DNA from: Verrucomicrobiales bacterium
GTDB taxonomy: Bacteria > Verrucomicrobiota > Verrucomicrobiia > Limisphaerales > JAYPXF01
Assembly: GCA_002715965.1 (NCBI GenBank)
Contig: PBAL01000029.1
Coordinates: 1-39,340 of the forward strand
DNA: 39,340 nucleotides
Direction: 5' to 3'
Position 1 is the first letter of the stretch. Every line of letters begins with the position of its first letter. Positions 8,141 through 17,650 of the stretch are shown here, piece by piece. A program made the translations under genes and the position numbers. The notes under the pieces are model-generated. The model worked only from the letters and a program-made list of their open reading frames with translations. It ran no database searches and was not told the origin of the DNA.

Positions 8141-9100
8141 TCATTCGAGCACTTCCGACAATTCCACCCACTCCCCACCTCGTTCACGGCTTAAATCGGC
8201 CGCTTCCATAAACGCGAACAGCTCGATGGTTTCCTTTTCTGGGATCGGGTTCTTTCCGGTGTTGAAGAACTTGATGATCTCCTGGACCAATCCCTGATAA
8301 CGCTCGTGGTTCCCTGCCTCCGCGCGACCATCTTCGCCCAACGCATAGCCGACATTGCGTCCCTCGATAAAGACTCCAAACCGGTTGCCTTCCCAGAAGC
8401 CGGTCACCTTCACCTTGCCGTCTTCCGTCACCTCGCGTTTCACTTTCTGACACCCCGTTCCCATCACCGTGAAGAGCGCCTCACATCCATGAATGCCATA
8501 CCAGAACAGTTCCGGATGATGGGGCTCGGTCTTGGCAGGGCTTTGTGTGAGGCAGTAGTGAACGCGCCCGACCTTTCCGTTTCTCACCGCCTGGGTGGTC
8601 TTGGCGTAGCGCAGACAGGAGGAACTGAAGACTGGTGAATCGTGGCGTTTGGACCGCCGGAAGATCTCCCGCACATCCTTCAACGAAGCGGCCATGGGTT
8701 TTTCAATGTACATCGGCTTGCCGGCTTTCATCACCGGGATCGCCTGGCGCAAATGCGGGCGGCCATCGACGCTTTCCAACATCACCGCATCGACGTGCTT
8801 CACCATCTCCTTGATAGTTGGATAGATCTTCACGCCATACTTTTCTTGAAGTGTCGCAGTGAATCTGTCCACACGTGTGTGGCTTGCTTCCACGTCGGGG
8901 CTTCCGCCCTTGAACGCAGCAACCACACGACCACCTGGCACGTGCTTGGGATTGTCCGGATTGTTCAGCAATTCGGTGAACGCAACGACATGCGAAGTGT
9001 CCAACCCGATCATGCCGATGCGGAGTTCGGCTGCGGAAAGCTCTGTGCCGACAATCAGGGACACCAGAACCCCGAACGCTTTGAATGTGCGTGAAACCAT
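8141..9100 (-). CDS. Exported Gfo/Idh/MocA-family oxidoreductase
   Basis: A 319-residue protein with an N-terminal signal peptide (hydrophobic residues about 8-22, likely cleavage after ELSAA). A Rossmann-type NAD(P)-binding domain follows, starting LRIGMIGLDTSHVVAF. The family's EKP motif is present as MYIEKPMAAS (about residues 132-141), and the C-terminal alpha/beta domain follows. Relatives oxidise or isomerise sugars and cyclitols. The usual GxGxxG nucleotide loop is changed to GLDTSH, as in a subgroup common in Planctomycetes and Verrucomicrobia. The signal peptide places it outside the cytoplasm, so its cofactor may be pre-bound. The substrate is unknown. It is transcribed alone, convergent with the degraded fragment before it. 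Confidence 0.88.
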   Translation of the reverse strand: MVSRTFKAFGVLVSLIVGTELSAAELRIGMIGLDTSHVVAFTELLNNPDNPKHVPGGRVVAAFKGGSPDVEASHTRVDRFTATLQEKYGVKIYPTIKEMVKHVDAVMLESVDGRPHLRQAIPVMKAGKPMYIEKPMAASLKDVREIFRRSKRHDSPVFSSSCLRYAKTTQAVRNGKVGRVHYCLTQSPAKTEPHHPELFWYGIHGCEALFTVMGTGCQKVKREVTEDGKVKVTGFWEGNRFGVFIEGRNVGYALGEDGRAEAGNHERYQGLVQEIIKFFNTGKNPIPEKETIELFAFMEAADLSRERGGEWVELSEVLE

Positions 9101-9364
9101 GGGACGAGCTTATGGCAATTCAATCGAACTGTCTTTGCGATTCTGCGAGAACAACGGCAATGGGGGATTGTGGAGGGACGAGTCTGCGGGTCCGTGGGCG
9201 CAAGAATACCAGGCGAGTATGATTTGCCCCGTGCTGCTGCGAGTAGGCCTGAAGCTCGTCCCCCAAGTTCAGAGGGCTGTAACTTGAGTAAAGACTCGTA
9301 AACTCGTTCCTCCACAACCAGCTTGCTTGCGCCAGCCAGATGGAATCATTCCCTATAAACCCGG

Positions 9365-12300
9365 TCACCCCGCGGTGCTGATCTCCAAGGTCTCTTCCTT
9401 GTCGTGCACCGCTTCCTCCTCATCATCAACCGTCCCCTGCGTCGGCGGGGGGACGAGCGCCTTCCCGCGTTGCACCATTTCGTCCGGATGCTGGTCCTTG
9501 TGAAATTTCACGCTCACGACCTTGCTGACACCGTGCTCCTGCATGGTCACACCATATAGCACATCAGACATGCCAATGGTGCGCTTGTTGTGTGTGATGA
9601 TGATGAATTGGGAGCGGTCGAGGAATCGTTGAACGACCTTAAGGAAACGATTAATGTTGGATTCGTCCAAGGGTGCGTCCAGCTCGTCCAATACTGCAAA
9701 GGGACTGGGCTTCACCTGATAGATGGAGAACAGCAGGGCAACGGCGGTCATCGTCTGTTCACCACCGGAGAGCAGTGAAATGCTCTGTAGCTTCTTGCCG
9801 GGAGGGCGGGCGACAATGTCCACCCCGCTTTCCAGCAGATCTTCCTCGTCCACCAAAACAAGGTCCGCCGTGCCTCCGTCAAATATTTCGGTGAAGATCG
9901 ATCGAAAATTCTCGCGGATCTGTTCGAAGGTCGTCTTGAACATGTCCTTGGTCTGGACGTTGATCTTGTTGATAACCTCCATCAATTCCTCCTGCGCCTT
10001 GACGAGGTCGTCGTGCTGTTCGGTCAGGAAATTGTAGCGCTGCTCGGTTTCCTCGTATTCCTCAATGGCCACCAGGTTCACCGGTCCCATCTGGTCGATG
10101 CGCTCCTGCAAGGCTTCGACCTGCTCGGCGACTTCTTCCCAGTTGGTCGCCACGCCCTGTTCTTCCATCTCCTCGGGAGAAACTGTTTCCACCTTGGCGG
10201 GACCGCTGTCGGCATAGGTGATGGTGATGCACTCACTTTCGATGTCATCGAGCCGCACGTTGTACTTCTGCTCTATCTTCTCGCGCAGGTTTTCAATCGT
10301 CATCTCCTTCTGCGCGAGTTCCACGTCGAGGGCGGACCGCTTCTCCTGAAGCTGATTGAGCTTCTCGCGATCGCCTCGAAGCGATTCTTCCCGCTCGCGA
10401 ACCTTCGAATCCTCTTCGCTACGTGATGTGGAAAGATTGTTGATGGAATGAGAATTCTGCTCGCGCTCGTGATCAATACGTTCGATCTCGTGTTTGGAGG
10501 TAGCGATCTCGTTCTGAGCGTCGGTCTTCCGTTCCATGAACGAGCCGGTTTCGCCTTTGCGCCGCCCGATTAAATTCTCCAGTTCCGAGATCCGCTGTTC
10601 CAACGGACCTTTCTGGCGCCTCAAGGAATTGTTCAATTGTTCTTCCGCGGCATAATCGATCTTCACCTCGGTCAGGGCATTTTGGGCGGTGTCCCTTTCC
10701 GCGCGCAACTCATCGAGCACGGCGTTCAGTTCATCCACGCAATCCTGGGACTTGGTCGCCTTGGATTCGATCTCTGCCAGCTGTTCGCCGAGTGATTTGC
10801 GTCTACCACCGCCTTCTTCCTCCTGCTCGGCCAGGCTCTGGATTTCGTAAACGACTGTGTCAATCCGTTGCTCGAGATTCCGGCGGGAGTTCTGCAGGGC
10901 GTTATGCTCGCCTTCGTTGGTCGCGATGCTGACTTCCTGGCGTCGCAGCTCGCTCTGGTCATCCTGAAGTCCGGCCTGCAACGTAGTGATCTCACCTTGA
11001 AGCCCTCCCTTTTTCCGGCTCGTCTCGTCGACGTTTGACTGAACTGATTCCAACTCACTTCTCAGTTCCTCAATCTCCTGCTTGCGCGCCAAGATGGATG
11101 AGGCGTTCTTGCTGCCGCCATTCGAACTGCCGCCGGTGAACACCCCGAAGCGAGTAAGCATTTCCCCATCGATGGTAACAAAATCAAAAGCGCCATTGCT
11201 CTGTTTCCAACCGTCGGTCGCTGCGTCGAGATCCTCCACAACGCGAGTCTGACTCAAAAGTCCCCACACCAATCCATCCACCGCGGAATCGCACTCAACG
11301 AATTCGCTCAGCGCTGAGCCCGGACCGGAAGACTGCCCACCCGAATCTGCTGCTTTAAGCCCGAGTGCAGCGATGCTGGCCTTGCCGGCCTTGCGTTCAC
11401 GGAGGTCGGCGAGAACCTGCTTGGCCGAATCCGGGTGTTCGGTAAGGACCAATTGGAGCTGCTGCCCCAAGGCCGCCTCAACGGCCACGAGATAGCGGTC
11501 GTCCTTCACGCGGATCTTGTCCGCGAGTGAACCGAGCACGGAATCCGACTTCTTCAATGCGGCCAAAGTGCCTTCACTGAAACCTTCATGCGATTCTTCG
11601 AGCTGTTGAAGCACGGTCAATCGGGAACGCTTCTCCGCCTGTTCACGAAGCAGGGTGTCGAGGTTTTCTGACTCATCCTTGATTTCCGACTGGAGCGTCG
11701 TCAATCGCTCTTGGCGTTCTTCAATCGTTTCGCGCCGGGTAGCCACATCGAGCCGTTGTTGCTCGACGCTTGAATTGAACTCGGAGAGCTTCTTGTCCAA
11801 CCCGTTCTTCTCTTCCTCAAGCTGGATCTTCTCGGCAGAAAGTTTTTCGAGACGGACCACGTTGCCCTGTTTCTGTAAGTCGAGGGCATTGATCTCGTTG
11901 CGTAGCCGGGTGAGTTCCTGATTGGATGAAAAGGCGTCGGACTGCGCGCTTCGCAACGCCTCCTGTTGTACGAGCATCTCTTTCTCAACGCGGTCGACAG
12001 TCGCTTTGCGTTCAACTACGGCAGCCCGCTTTTCCGAGAGCGAGGTATCCGAATAGGCCAGCTTTTCGTTGACCGAATTCCATTCCGAGCGCGAAGCATC
12101 AATGCGTTCCTCGGATTGATTGATCTCCGTCAGCGCATTGGCGTTTTGCTCTTCGAGTTCTCGAATGCGCTGCTCGCAATACTCGATGCGGCTGGTATGC
12201 CGTTCGCCTTCTGCCTTCAACTCCAAACCGTGTTGCTGCGCGCGGCCGATCTTGTTCTCAAGTTCAGTCAGCGCCTCGCGGGCTTCGCGAATCTCTTCCT

Positions 12301-13114
12301 CGGCAGACAAAACACCTTTGGAGGAAGCTTCGTATTCAGCACGGAAATTGTCAGACTCCAATCGCCGGCTCTCAATTTCATGACGCAAAACGTCGTAGTG
12401 ATGCCGGGCCAGCTGCATTTCCAAGTGCTGCAACTGCGCCATGATTTCCTTGTAGCGCCGGGCCTTGCCCGCCTGGCGTTGAAGAGAGCCGATCTGGCGT
12501 TTTACCTCGCGAATGAGATCCTGAACGCGAAGCAGGTTTTGCTCGGTGTGATCGAGCTTTCGAAGCGCTTCTTTCTTCTGCTCCTTGAAGCGCGTGATTC
12601 CAGCAGCTTCCTCGAAGACGGCACGTCGATCGTCCGGTTTGCTCTGGATGATCCGAGTAATGTTCCCCTGCGCCATGATCGAGTAGCTCGTCCGGCCAAC
12701 GCCCGTGCCCATGAACAATTGCTGAATGTCCTTTAATCGGGCGGGGGCTTTATTGATGTAATACTCGCTGCCTCCGTCGCGAAAAATCCGACGTGTTACC
12801 GTCAGCTCATTGAATGTCAGATCGACGCCGGCTGCGCGAAGGTTGTCCTCATCTACATCGCCAATTGTGATGGATACCTCACTCATCCCGAGCGGTTTCC
12901 GGCGGTCCGTGCCGCTGAAAATGACGTCCTGCATGCCCCCGCCACGAAGAGCCTTGGCAGACTGTTCGCCCAACACCCATCGGATGGCGTCTGCAACATT
13001 CGATTTTCCACAACCGTTCGGTCCGACAATGCCGGTTATTCCCCGCTCGAAATTGAGCGAGGTCTTATCCGCAAAGGACTTAAAGCCCAAAACCGAAAGA
13101 TTCTTCAAATACAT
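9365..13114 (-). CDS. smc: Chromosome segregation protein SMC
   Basis: A 1249-residue SMC ATPase that compacts and helps segregate the chromosome as a dimer with ScpA and ScpB. The N-terminal head has the Walker A motif GPNGCGKSNV (31-40). Two long coiled coils flank a hinge at roughly 510-650. The C-terminal head has the signature LLSGGEQTMTAVALLFSIYQ and the Walker B/D-loop AVLDELDAPLDESN. The ABC signature carries Q where many bacterial SMCs have K (LSGGEK), a minor variation. An acidic tail of about 35 residues follows. Length is normal for the family, and the start ATG is within a few residues of the conserved FKSFAD element. scpA and scpB are not in this window. Confidence 0.97.
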   Translation of the reverse strand: MYLKNLSVLGFKSFADKTSLNFERGITGIVGPNGCGKSNVADAIRWVLGEQSAKALRGGGMQDVIFSGTDRRKPLGMSEVSITIGDVDEDNLRAAGVDLTFNELTVTRRIFRDGGSEYYINKAPARLKDIQQLFMGTGVGRTSYSIMAQGNITRIIQSKPDDRRAVFEEAAGITRFKEQKKEALRKLDHTEQNLLRVQDLIREVKRQIGSLQRQAGKARRYKEIMAQLQHLEMQLARHHYDVLRHEIESRRLESDNFRAEYEASSKGVLSAEEEIREAREALTELENKIGRAQQHGLELKAEGERHTSRIEYCEQRIRELEEQNANALTEINQSEERIDASRSEWNSVNEKLAYSDTSLSEKRAAVVERKATVDRVEKEMLVQQEALRSAQSDAFSSNQELTRLRNEINALDLQKQGNVVRLEKLSAEKIQLEEEKNGLDKKLSEFNSSVEQQRLDVATRRETIEERQERLTTLQSEIKDESENLDTLLREQAEKRSRLTVLQQLEESHEGFSEGTLAALKKSDSVLGSLADKIRVKDDRYLVAVEAALGQQLQLVLTEHPDSAKQVLADLRERKAGKASIAALGLKAADSGGQSSGPGSALSEFVECDSAVDGLVWGLLSQTRVVEDLDAATDGWKQSNGAFDFVTIDGEMLTRFGVFTGGSSNGGSKNASSILARKQEIEELRSELESVQSNVDETSRKKGGLQGEITTLQAGLQDDQSELRRQEVSIATNEGEHNALQNSRRNLEQRIDTVVYEIQSLAEQEEEGGGRRKSLGEQLAEIESKATKSQDCVDELNAVLDELRAERDTAQNALTEVKIDYAAEEQLNNSLRRQKGPLEQRISELENLIGRRKGETGSFMERKTDAQNEIATSKHEIERIDHEREQNSHSINNLSTSRSEEDSKVREREESLRGDREKLNQLQEKRSALDVELAQKEMTIENLREKIEQKYNVRLDDIESECITITYADSGPAKVETVSPEEMEEQGVATNWEEVAEQVEALQERIDQMGPVNLVAIEEYEETEQRYNFLTEQHDDLVKAQEELMEVINKINVQTKDMFKTTFEQIRENFRSIFTEIFDGGTADLVLVDEEDLLESGVDIVARPPGKKLQSISLLSGGEQTMTAVALLFSIYQVKPSPFAVLDELDAPLDESNINRFLKVVQRFLDRSQFIIITHNKRTIGMSDVLYGVTMQEHGVSKVVSVKFHKDQHPDEMVQRGKALVPPPTQGTVDDEEEAVHDKEETLEISTAG

Positions 13115-13583
13115 CGGTTGGCATTAAATCGCTGCGCCTTAGGGTAGTAAAGTGGAAAACCACAAGATGTTGTGGTGGGTTATTCAGATGCACACCATAC
13201 ATGCGAAGCTCAAATGATGGGACAATGCCCCATTTCTTGAGAATCTCCTGCAAGTGGGGCCGGTGTGTGGTTGTTTTGCTCCAGTTTCACATCGAGGGAT
13301 TCCACCCCACTCGTAAACACGCCAATGTGAACAAGTCAGGAAGAGCGGTGGATATGAATTCAGTCGCTTGCGCGCAATACGGAAGAGCTCCATGACGAGT
13401 CGATGGATTGGGTGGGCAGGTGGATCGAATGGGGAGACTCGCCAGAGACCATTCGGTGGGTGATTTACGCGTTCCTCCTCCCGAATGAAGAGAAGTTCTG
13501 GTGCGTGCTCTTCTGGTTTTGGCCAGCCTTTGGTCTGCTACTTTTCCTGTCCAATGCCCATGACATGCGCATTCCGCCTCTAC
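13115..13583. other. 469-base stretch without a recognisable gene
   Basis: Between the smc start and the proteasome remnants I see no homology in any frame. The longest frame is a 78-codon plus-strand ORF (13403-13639) with one tryptophan/phenylalanine-rich hydrophobic segment. It has no convincing ribosome-binding site, and its 3' end overlaps the prcB remnant. Given the gene order seen in intact proteasome loci, this is where prcA and pafA remains might be expected, but nothing resembling them is left that I can see. Confidence 0.4.
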
Positions 13584-13910
13584 TCATAGACATCTCGCTT
13601 GATCATCCTCAGTCACCGCCTCTATCCCCTCCCCCGTGAGGATGCGGATGGTTGCGAAGGACTGCCGGTTTGGATCAACTCCACCAGTCGCTGAATCGAA
13701 TTCGGATGCAGTCATCAACAAGCGCAGCGCAAACTGAACGGCTTCTTTACGTTTCAACTCGCTCGGTTTGGGCGCGCCGTATCCTAATTCGTAACTGATC
13801 ACGCTCTTGATCGTCATTGACCCGGAACCGGTAGTGGTGGAATTGCGCACCAAGCGGGTCGCAGAAGAAAATCTGTGGCTTCGCTTGGGACGCATTGAAT
13901 TGAACCACTT
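13584..13910 (-). pseudogene. Remnant of proteasome beta subunit (PrcB), C-terminal half
   Basis: In one minus-strand frame from about 13905 the peptide KPQIFFCDPLGAQFHHYRF resembles the mid-part of a bacterial proteasome beta subunit ('xLFxxDPxG' strand). After a frame change near 13835 it continues as TGSGSMTIKSVISYE, then KEAVQFALRLLMTASEFDSATGGVDPNR and a final ILTGEGIEAVTEDD. The string A-x-E-x-DSATGG-x-D is highly characteristic of PrcB. The N-terminal half, including the catalytic threonine and propeptide, is missing, and the frame is broken. It cannot encode a working protease. It joins directly onto the Dop/PafA remnant, so the intervening gene for the Pup/UBact modifier has been deleted. 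Confidence 0.8.
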
Positions 13911-14545
13911 TGTTCCAAGCCAAAGTACAGCCCCACATCCAGGTCAAGCCGGTGGTATTCGAGATCAAGGCTCAGTAGCCAGGGATCATCCGGGTTGAGT
14001 CCCTGGGCCTTCTGAAATTCCGTCAGCAATGCGTGCTTGGCCGGCCAATCGAGTCGGTCACGGCAACGAAGCGGATCGACCATGAGGTCTTCCAGGGCCT
14101 TCTCCCACTCTTCGACCGTCCATCGCGCATCGTCTGAATCCAAGGCGCAGGTCTTGCGCACCGCATCGAGGTATTCCCACTGAACGGAAACAGCATTCGA
14201 ACCGCTGCGGTAACGCAAGGTGAGGAACCATTGGAAGTTCGGATCGCGCGAAATGGACTTGAGTGTGTCAACTGGCGCGACGATCCCATGATAGTGAGCG
14301 CGGCAGCAGGTAGTTCTCGTGGCAACCGTAACTATGGCCGCGGAAATCCGTGTTATTCTTGCAGATCTTGACCGGAGCGCTGCGTTCTGACGACAGGCAT
14401 TCCGCACAATCCATGACGATTTGTTCCCCTGCCCGATCGTGTGCGGCAAGTTCGTCCCGAGTGGAACATTCCGGCGTGCAATACTCGGGATGCGCATGGT
14501 CGTTGTAGAAGCGTGCGCCATTGACGAGAGCAAGATATCCTCGAT
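13905..14545 (-). pseudogene. Remnant of Pup ligase/deamidase family gene (Dop or PafA), two pieces
   Basis: Two blocks in different frames belong to this carboxylate-amine ligase-like family, whose members attach or remove the protein modifier Pup. Block one (about 14540-14290) reads NGARFYNDHAHPEYCTPEC and, later, KNNTDFRGHSYGCHENYL; both are hallmark active-site motifs. The frame then changes near 14290, and block two reads PVDTLKSISRDPNF, DPLRCRDRLDWPAK and DDPWLLSLDLEYHRLD. This is the C-terminal region, including the family's RLDW and DLxYH motifs. The middle of the roughly 500-residue protein and its extreme N-terminus (with the catalytic glutamate) are absent. Block order and strand match an intact cluster. 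Position between ARC and PrcB suggests Dop rather than PafA. Confidence 0.85.
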
Positions 14546-15440
14546 GCAGGACTTCGCGACGACTGCTGCGAAAGTCGACTTCGAGGAATTCGTTTTCAGG
14601 TGATTTCGAAAAGTGCTTGCCAGTGATGAAATCAATCAACGTCTCCCGAGGTTGAGCAAGTGGGAGGGAGTGCTTCAGCTAGATTCCGTAAATCGAACGC
14701 GCACCATCGGCGTCCGGGAGTTTCACGCCTATCTTACGGTCAATTCGGCCCGGACGAAGAATTGCAGGGTCGATGAGGTCAGCGCGATTGGATGCCAGGA
14801 TAACGACGGTGTTTTGCAGCGGTTCGATTCCATCCATCTCGGTGCAGAACATCGGCACCAACGTGCTCAGCATGCTGTGAAATCGACCGGCTCGACGCGT
14901 TCCAAGAATCGATTCCGCTTCGTCAATGAACAGGAACGCGAGCACCCCATCTTTCGCGCGTTCGCGGCATTGAGCGAACAGGTCGCGAACCTGGCGTTCG
15001 CTTTCGCCCACCCACATGTTCAGAATCTCCGGACCCTTCACGAGCAGGAAGAACTCAGGATGATCGACACCCGTATCGGTCTTGATTTGCTGGCGAAGGT
15101 TGTATGCGGTGGCCTTTCCCAGAAGTGTCTTCCCACAATCAGGCGGACCATGGAGCAGGAATCCCTTCGGCACTTGGTGGTCAAACTTCTCGAAGAGGTC
15201 CCGATGTAAGAACGGAAGCTCGATTGTATCGCGAATCGCCTTGAGCGCATCGTCCTGCCCACCAACCGCCGACCAAGGAACTTCTTTCACCGTTTCCAAC
15301 GAACGCTCAATGCGTTTGCCGACGCCTATGACTTCCAGTGCCATACGCTGGTTCAAATCCAATGCAATCAACGCCTTAGAGGTTGCCAAAGCCATGGAAC
15401 GGCCCATAATCGCCCTTGGATGTTCGAAACTAAAAAGTCC
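14540..15440 (-). pseudogene. Remnant of proteasome-associated AAA ATPase (ARC/Mpa)
   Basis: The frame from about 15440 encodes an AAA module: VPWSAVGGQDDALKAIRD, Walker A GPPDCGKT, NMWVGESERQVRDLFA, Walker B AFLFIDEAESILGTRR and ILRPGRIDRKIGVKLPDADG. This arrangement is that of the bacterial proteasome ATPase ARC/Mpa, which unfolds tagged substrates. Decay is visible in several ways. The N-terminal coiled coil and most of the OB domains are missing. The P-loop glycine of GPPGCGKT is replaced by Asp. A TAG interrupts the frame at 14679-14681, after which the true ARC C-terminal segment continues in frame (TLIDFITGKHFSKSPENEF, then EVDFRSSRREVL). It then fuses directly to the Dop/PafA fragment at about 14545. 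An ORF of 242 codons (14679-15407) survives but should be non-functional. Confidence 0.85.
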
Positions 15441-15472
15441 AGGAAGTCGTCCAAAAACCAGCTAAACTATTA

Positions 15473-17650
15473 ATGTCGCCAATTCTGTTCCTCCTCCCAA
15501 TCGTCGGAGTAATTGCACTCTTCTTCACATTCCAACGTTCCAAATGGGTAGCCGGCCAGGATGCCGGCACCGATCGCATGAAGAGGATCGGCGGGTACAT
15601 TTCCGAAGGCGCCATGGCTTTCCTGCGAGCCGAGTACAAGGTCCTGTTCGTCTTCGTAATGCTGGTTGCTGGACTTCTCTACTGGCAAGGCGGCAAGACC
15701 GAGAATTCAAGCCCCCTGGTTGCGGTGTCGTTCATCGTCGGAGCGTTTTGTTCCGCGCTCGCGGGTTATATTGGGATGAGGGTGGCAACACTTGCGAATG
15801 TTCGAACGACTTCCGCGGCACGGACGGGGCTCGGCAAAGCGCTCGAGGTCGCATTCACCGGTGGAGCCTGCATGGGAATGGGCGTGGTCGGATTGGGCGC
15901 CCTCGGACTGGGCACGTTATTCTTGGTCTATATGGGACAGGGTTGGACGCTGGACAAAGTAATGTCTGTGCTGACCAGTTTTTCGTTTGGCGCATCGTCG
16001 ATTGCGCTGTTTGCCCGCGTGGGTGGTGGCATTTACACCAAGGCAGCTGACGTGGGTGCCGACCTGGTTGGAAAGGTCGAAGCCGGCATACCGGAAGATC
16101 ATCCTCTGAACCCCGCGACGATCGCGGATAATGTTGGCGACAACGTCGGTGACGTCGCCGGAATGGGGGCAGACCTGTTTGAGAGCTACGTGGGATCCAT
16201 CATCGCAACAATGGTGCTTGGCGCCACCCTGGTTGCACTTCCGGAATTCAAGGATTCCTTCAACGGCCTGAGTGCAGTTTTCCTCCCCTTCTTTCTTGCT
16301 GCGGCCGGAATCATCGTATCCATCATTGGCACGTTCTTCGTGAGAGTGAAAGAAGGCGGGAATCCACAATCCGGACTGAACGCCGGCCAGTTTATCTCAG
16401 CGGGTCTGATGATCGCGGCCTCGTGGTTCATCATCAACGGAGTGCTCCCCGCCGAATGGACCATGCCCGACGGCAAGGCCGCAACTGCTCCAGGCGTGTT
16501 CTGGGCAACGGTTTTTGGTCTCATTGCCGGCGTGTTGATCGGCGTGGTCACGGAGTACTACACCGGCACCTACAAGCCACCCGTCTGGGATATCGCCCGA
16601 CAATCCGTAACCGGCTCTGCGACAAACATCATTGCCGGACTAGGCACGGGCATGCGCTCCACGGCCTTGCCGATTCTCATGATTGCTGCGGCGATCATAG
16701 GTGCCTATGAAATGGCCGGCCTCTATGGCATCGCGATCGCTGCGGTTGGGATGCTGGCCAACACCGGGATTCAACTTGCGGTAGATGCCTATGGCCCGAT
16801 TGCTGATAATGCGGGTGGAGTTGCCGAAATGTCTCAGTTGGAAAAAGAGGTTCGCCAACGCACCGATAAACTGGATGCCGTCGGAAACACCACTGCCGCC
16901 ATCGGCAAAGGCTTTGCCATCGGTTCTGCAGCACTCACCGCCCTCGCGTTGTTCAGCGCCTTTATGGCTGCCGCGAAGATTCAGTCGATCGACATCTCCA
17001 AGTCCTACGTCATGGCCTGCCTGTTCGTGGGCGGCATGCTCCCGTTCCTTTTCTCAGCTCTCGCAATGGGCGCCGTCGGCCGTGCAGCCATGGCAATGAT
17101 TCAGGAAGTGCGCAGGCAATTCGCAAGCATTCCTGCGCTGAAGAATGCCCTGGACGTCATGAGGAAGAACGAAGGCAAGGACGAATCCGGTTGGTCTGAA
17201 GCCGACAAGGAAGCCTTCGCCAAAGCCGACGGAGCAGCCGAATACGGAAAGTGCGTGGAAATTTCTACTGCTGCAGCGATCCGAGAGATGGTGATTCCAG
17301 GCATACTCGCCGTCGCTTCCCCCATCGTCATTGGATTCGGATTCAAAGCCGCGGGACTGAGTGGAGCCGAAGCTCTCGGTGGATTGCTGGGTGGCGTCAC
17401 CGTTTCCGGCGTGCTCCTCGCTCTCTTTCAGGCAAATGCCGGAGGCGCGTGGGACAACGCCAAGAAGATGTTTGAAGAAGGCATTGAGGTGAACGGAACG
17501 AAATACGTCAAAGGCTCCGATCCACACAAGGCCGCGGTGGTCGGTGACACGGTTGGCGATCCGTTCAAAGACACCTCGGGTCCCTCGCTCAACATTCTGC
17601 TCAAACTGATGTCAGTGGTCGCGTTGGTGATAGCACCGTTCCTTTTGTGA
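15473..17650 (+). CDS. hppA: Membrane-bound pyrophosphatase, K+-dependent type
   Basis: This 725-residue integral membrane pump couples pyrophosphate hydrolysis to outward movement of H+ and/or Na+. The substrate-binding core is intact: [18 protein letters not shown] starts near residue 184, followed by [22 protein letters not shown]. About sixteen hydrophobic helices are evident, and the C-terminal [17 protein letters not shown] is conserved. At 471-480 the sequence is [10 protein letters not shown]. Alanine rather than lysine after GNTT marks the K+-dependent class, many of which transport Na+; the ion cannot be settled by eye. Length is normal. The gene starts 32 bases from the decayed ARC remnant and is transcribed divergently from it. 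It probably has its own promoter in that short gap. Confidence 0.96.
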   Translation: MSPILFLLPIVGVIALFFTFQRSKWVAGQDAGTDRMKRIGGYISEGAMAFLRAEYKVLFVFVMLVAGLLYWQGGKTENSSPLVAVSFIVGAFCSALAGYIGMRVATLANVRTTSAARTGLGKALEVAFTGGACMGMGVVGLGALGLGTLFLVYMGQGWTLDKVMSVLTSFSFGASSIALFARVGGGIYTKAADVGADLVGKVEAGIPEDHPLNPATIADNVGDNVGDVAGMGADLFESYVGSIIATMVLGATLVALPEFKDSFNGLSAVFLPFFLAAAGIIVSIIGTFFVRVKEGGNPQSGLNAGQFISAGLMIAASWFIINGVLPAEWTMPDGKAATAPGVFWATVFGLIAGVLIGVVTEYYTGTYKPPVWDIARQSVTGSATNIIAGLGTGMRSTALPILMIAAAIIGAYEMAGLYGIAIAAVGMLANTGIQLAVDAYGPIADNAGGVAEMSQLEKEVRQRTDKLDAVGNTTAAIGKGFAIGSAALTALALFSAFMAAAKIQSIDISKSYVMACLFVGGMLPFLFSALAMGAVGRAAMAMIQEVRRQFASIPALKNALDVMRKNEGKDESGWSEADKEAFAKADGAAEYGKCVEISTAAAIREMVIPGILAVASPIVIGFGFKAAGLSGAEALGGLLGGVTVSGVLLALFQANAGGAWDNAKKMFEEGIEVNGTKYVKGSDPHKAAVVGDTVGDPFKDTSGPSLNILLKLMSVVALVIAPFLL

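Noticed and set aside
13403..13639. A 78-codon ORF with a hydrophobic, tryptophan-rich segment
   Set aside because: No clear ribosome-binding site and no family, and its end overlaps the prcB remnant. It is retained only as a remark on the gap.
14679..15407. Treating the 242-codon AAA frame as a functional ATPase gene
   Set aside because: The P-loop glycine is replaced by Asp and the N-terminal domains are missing. A stop precedes the true C-terminus, which continues in frame after it.
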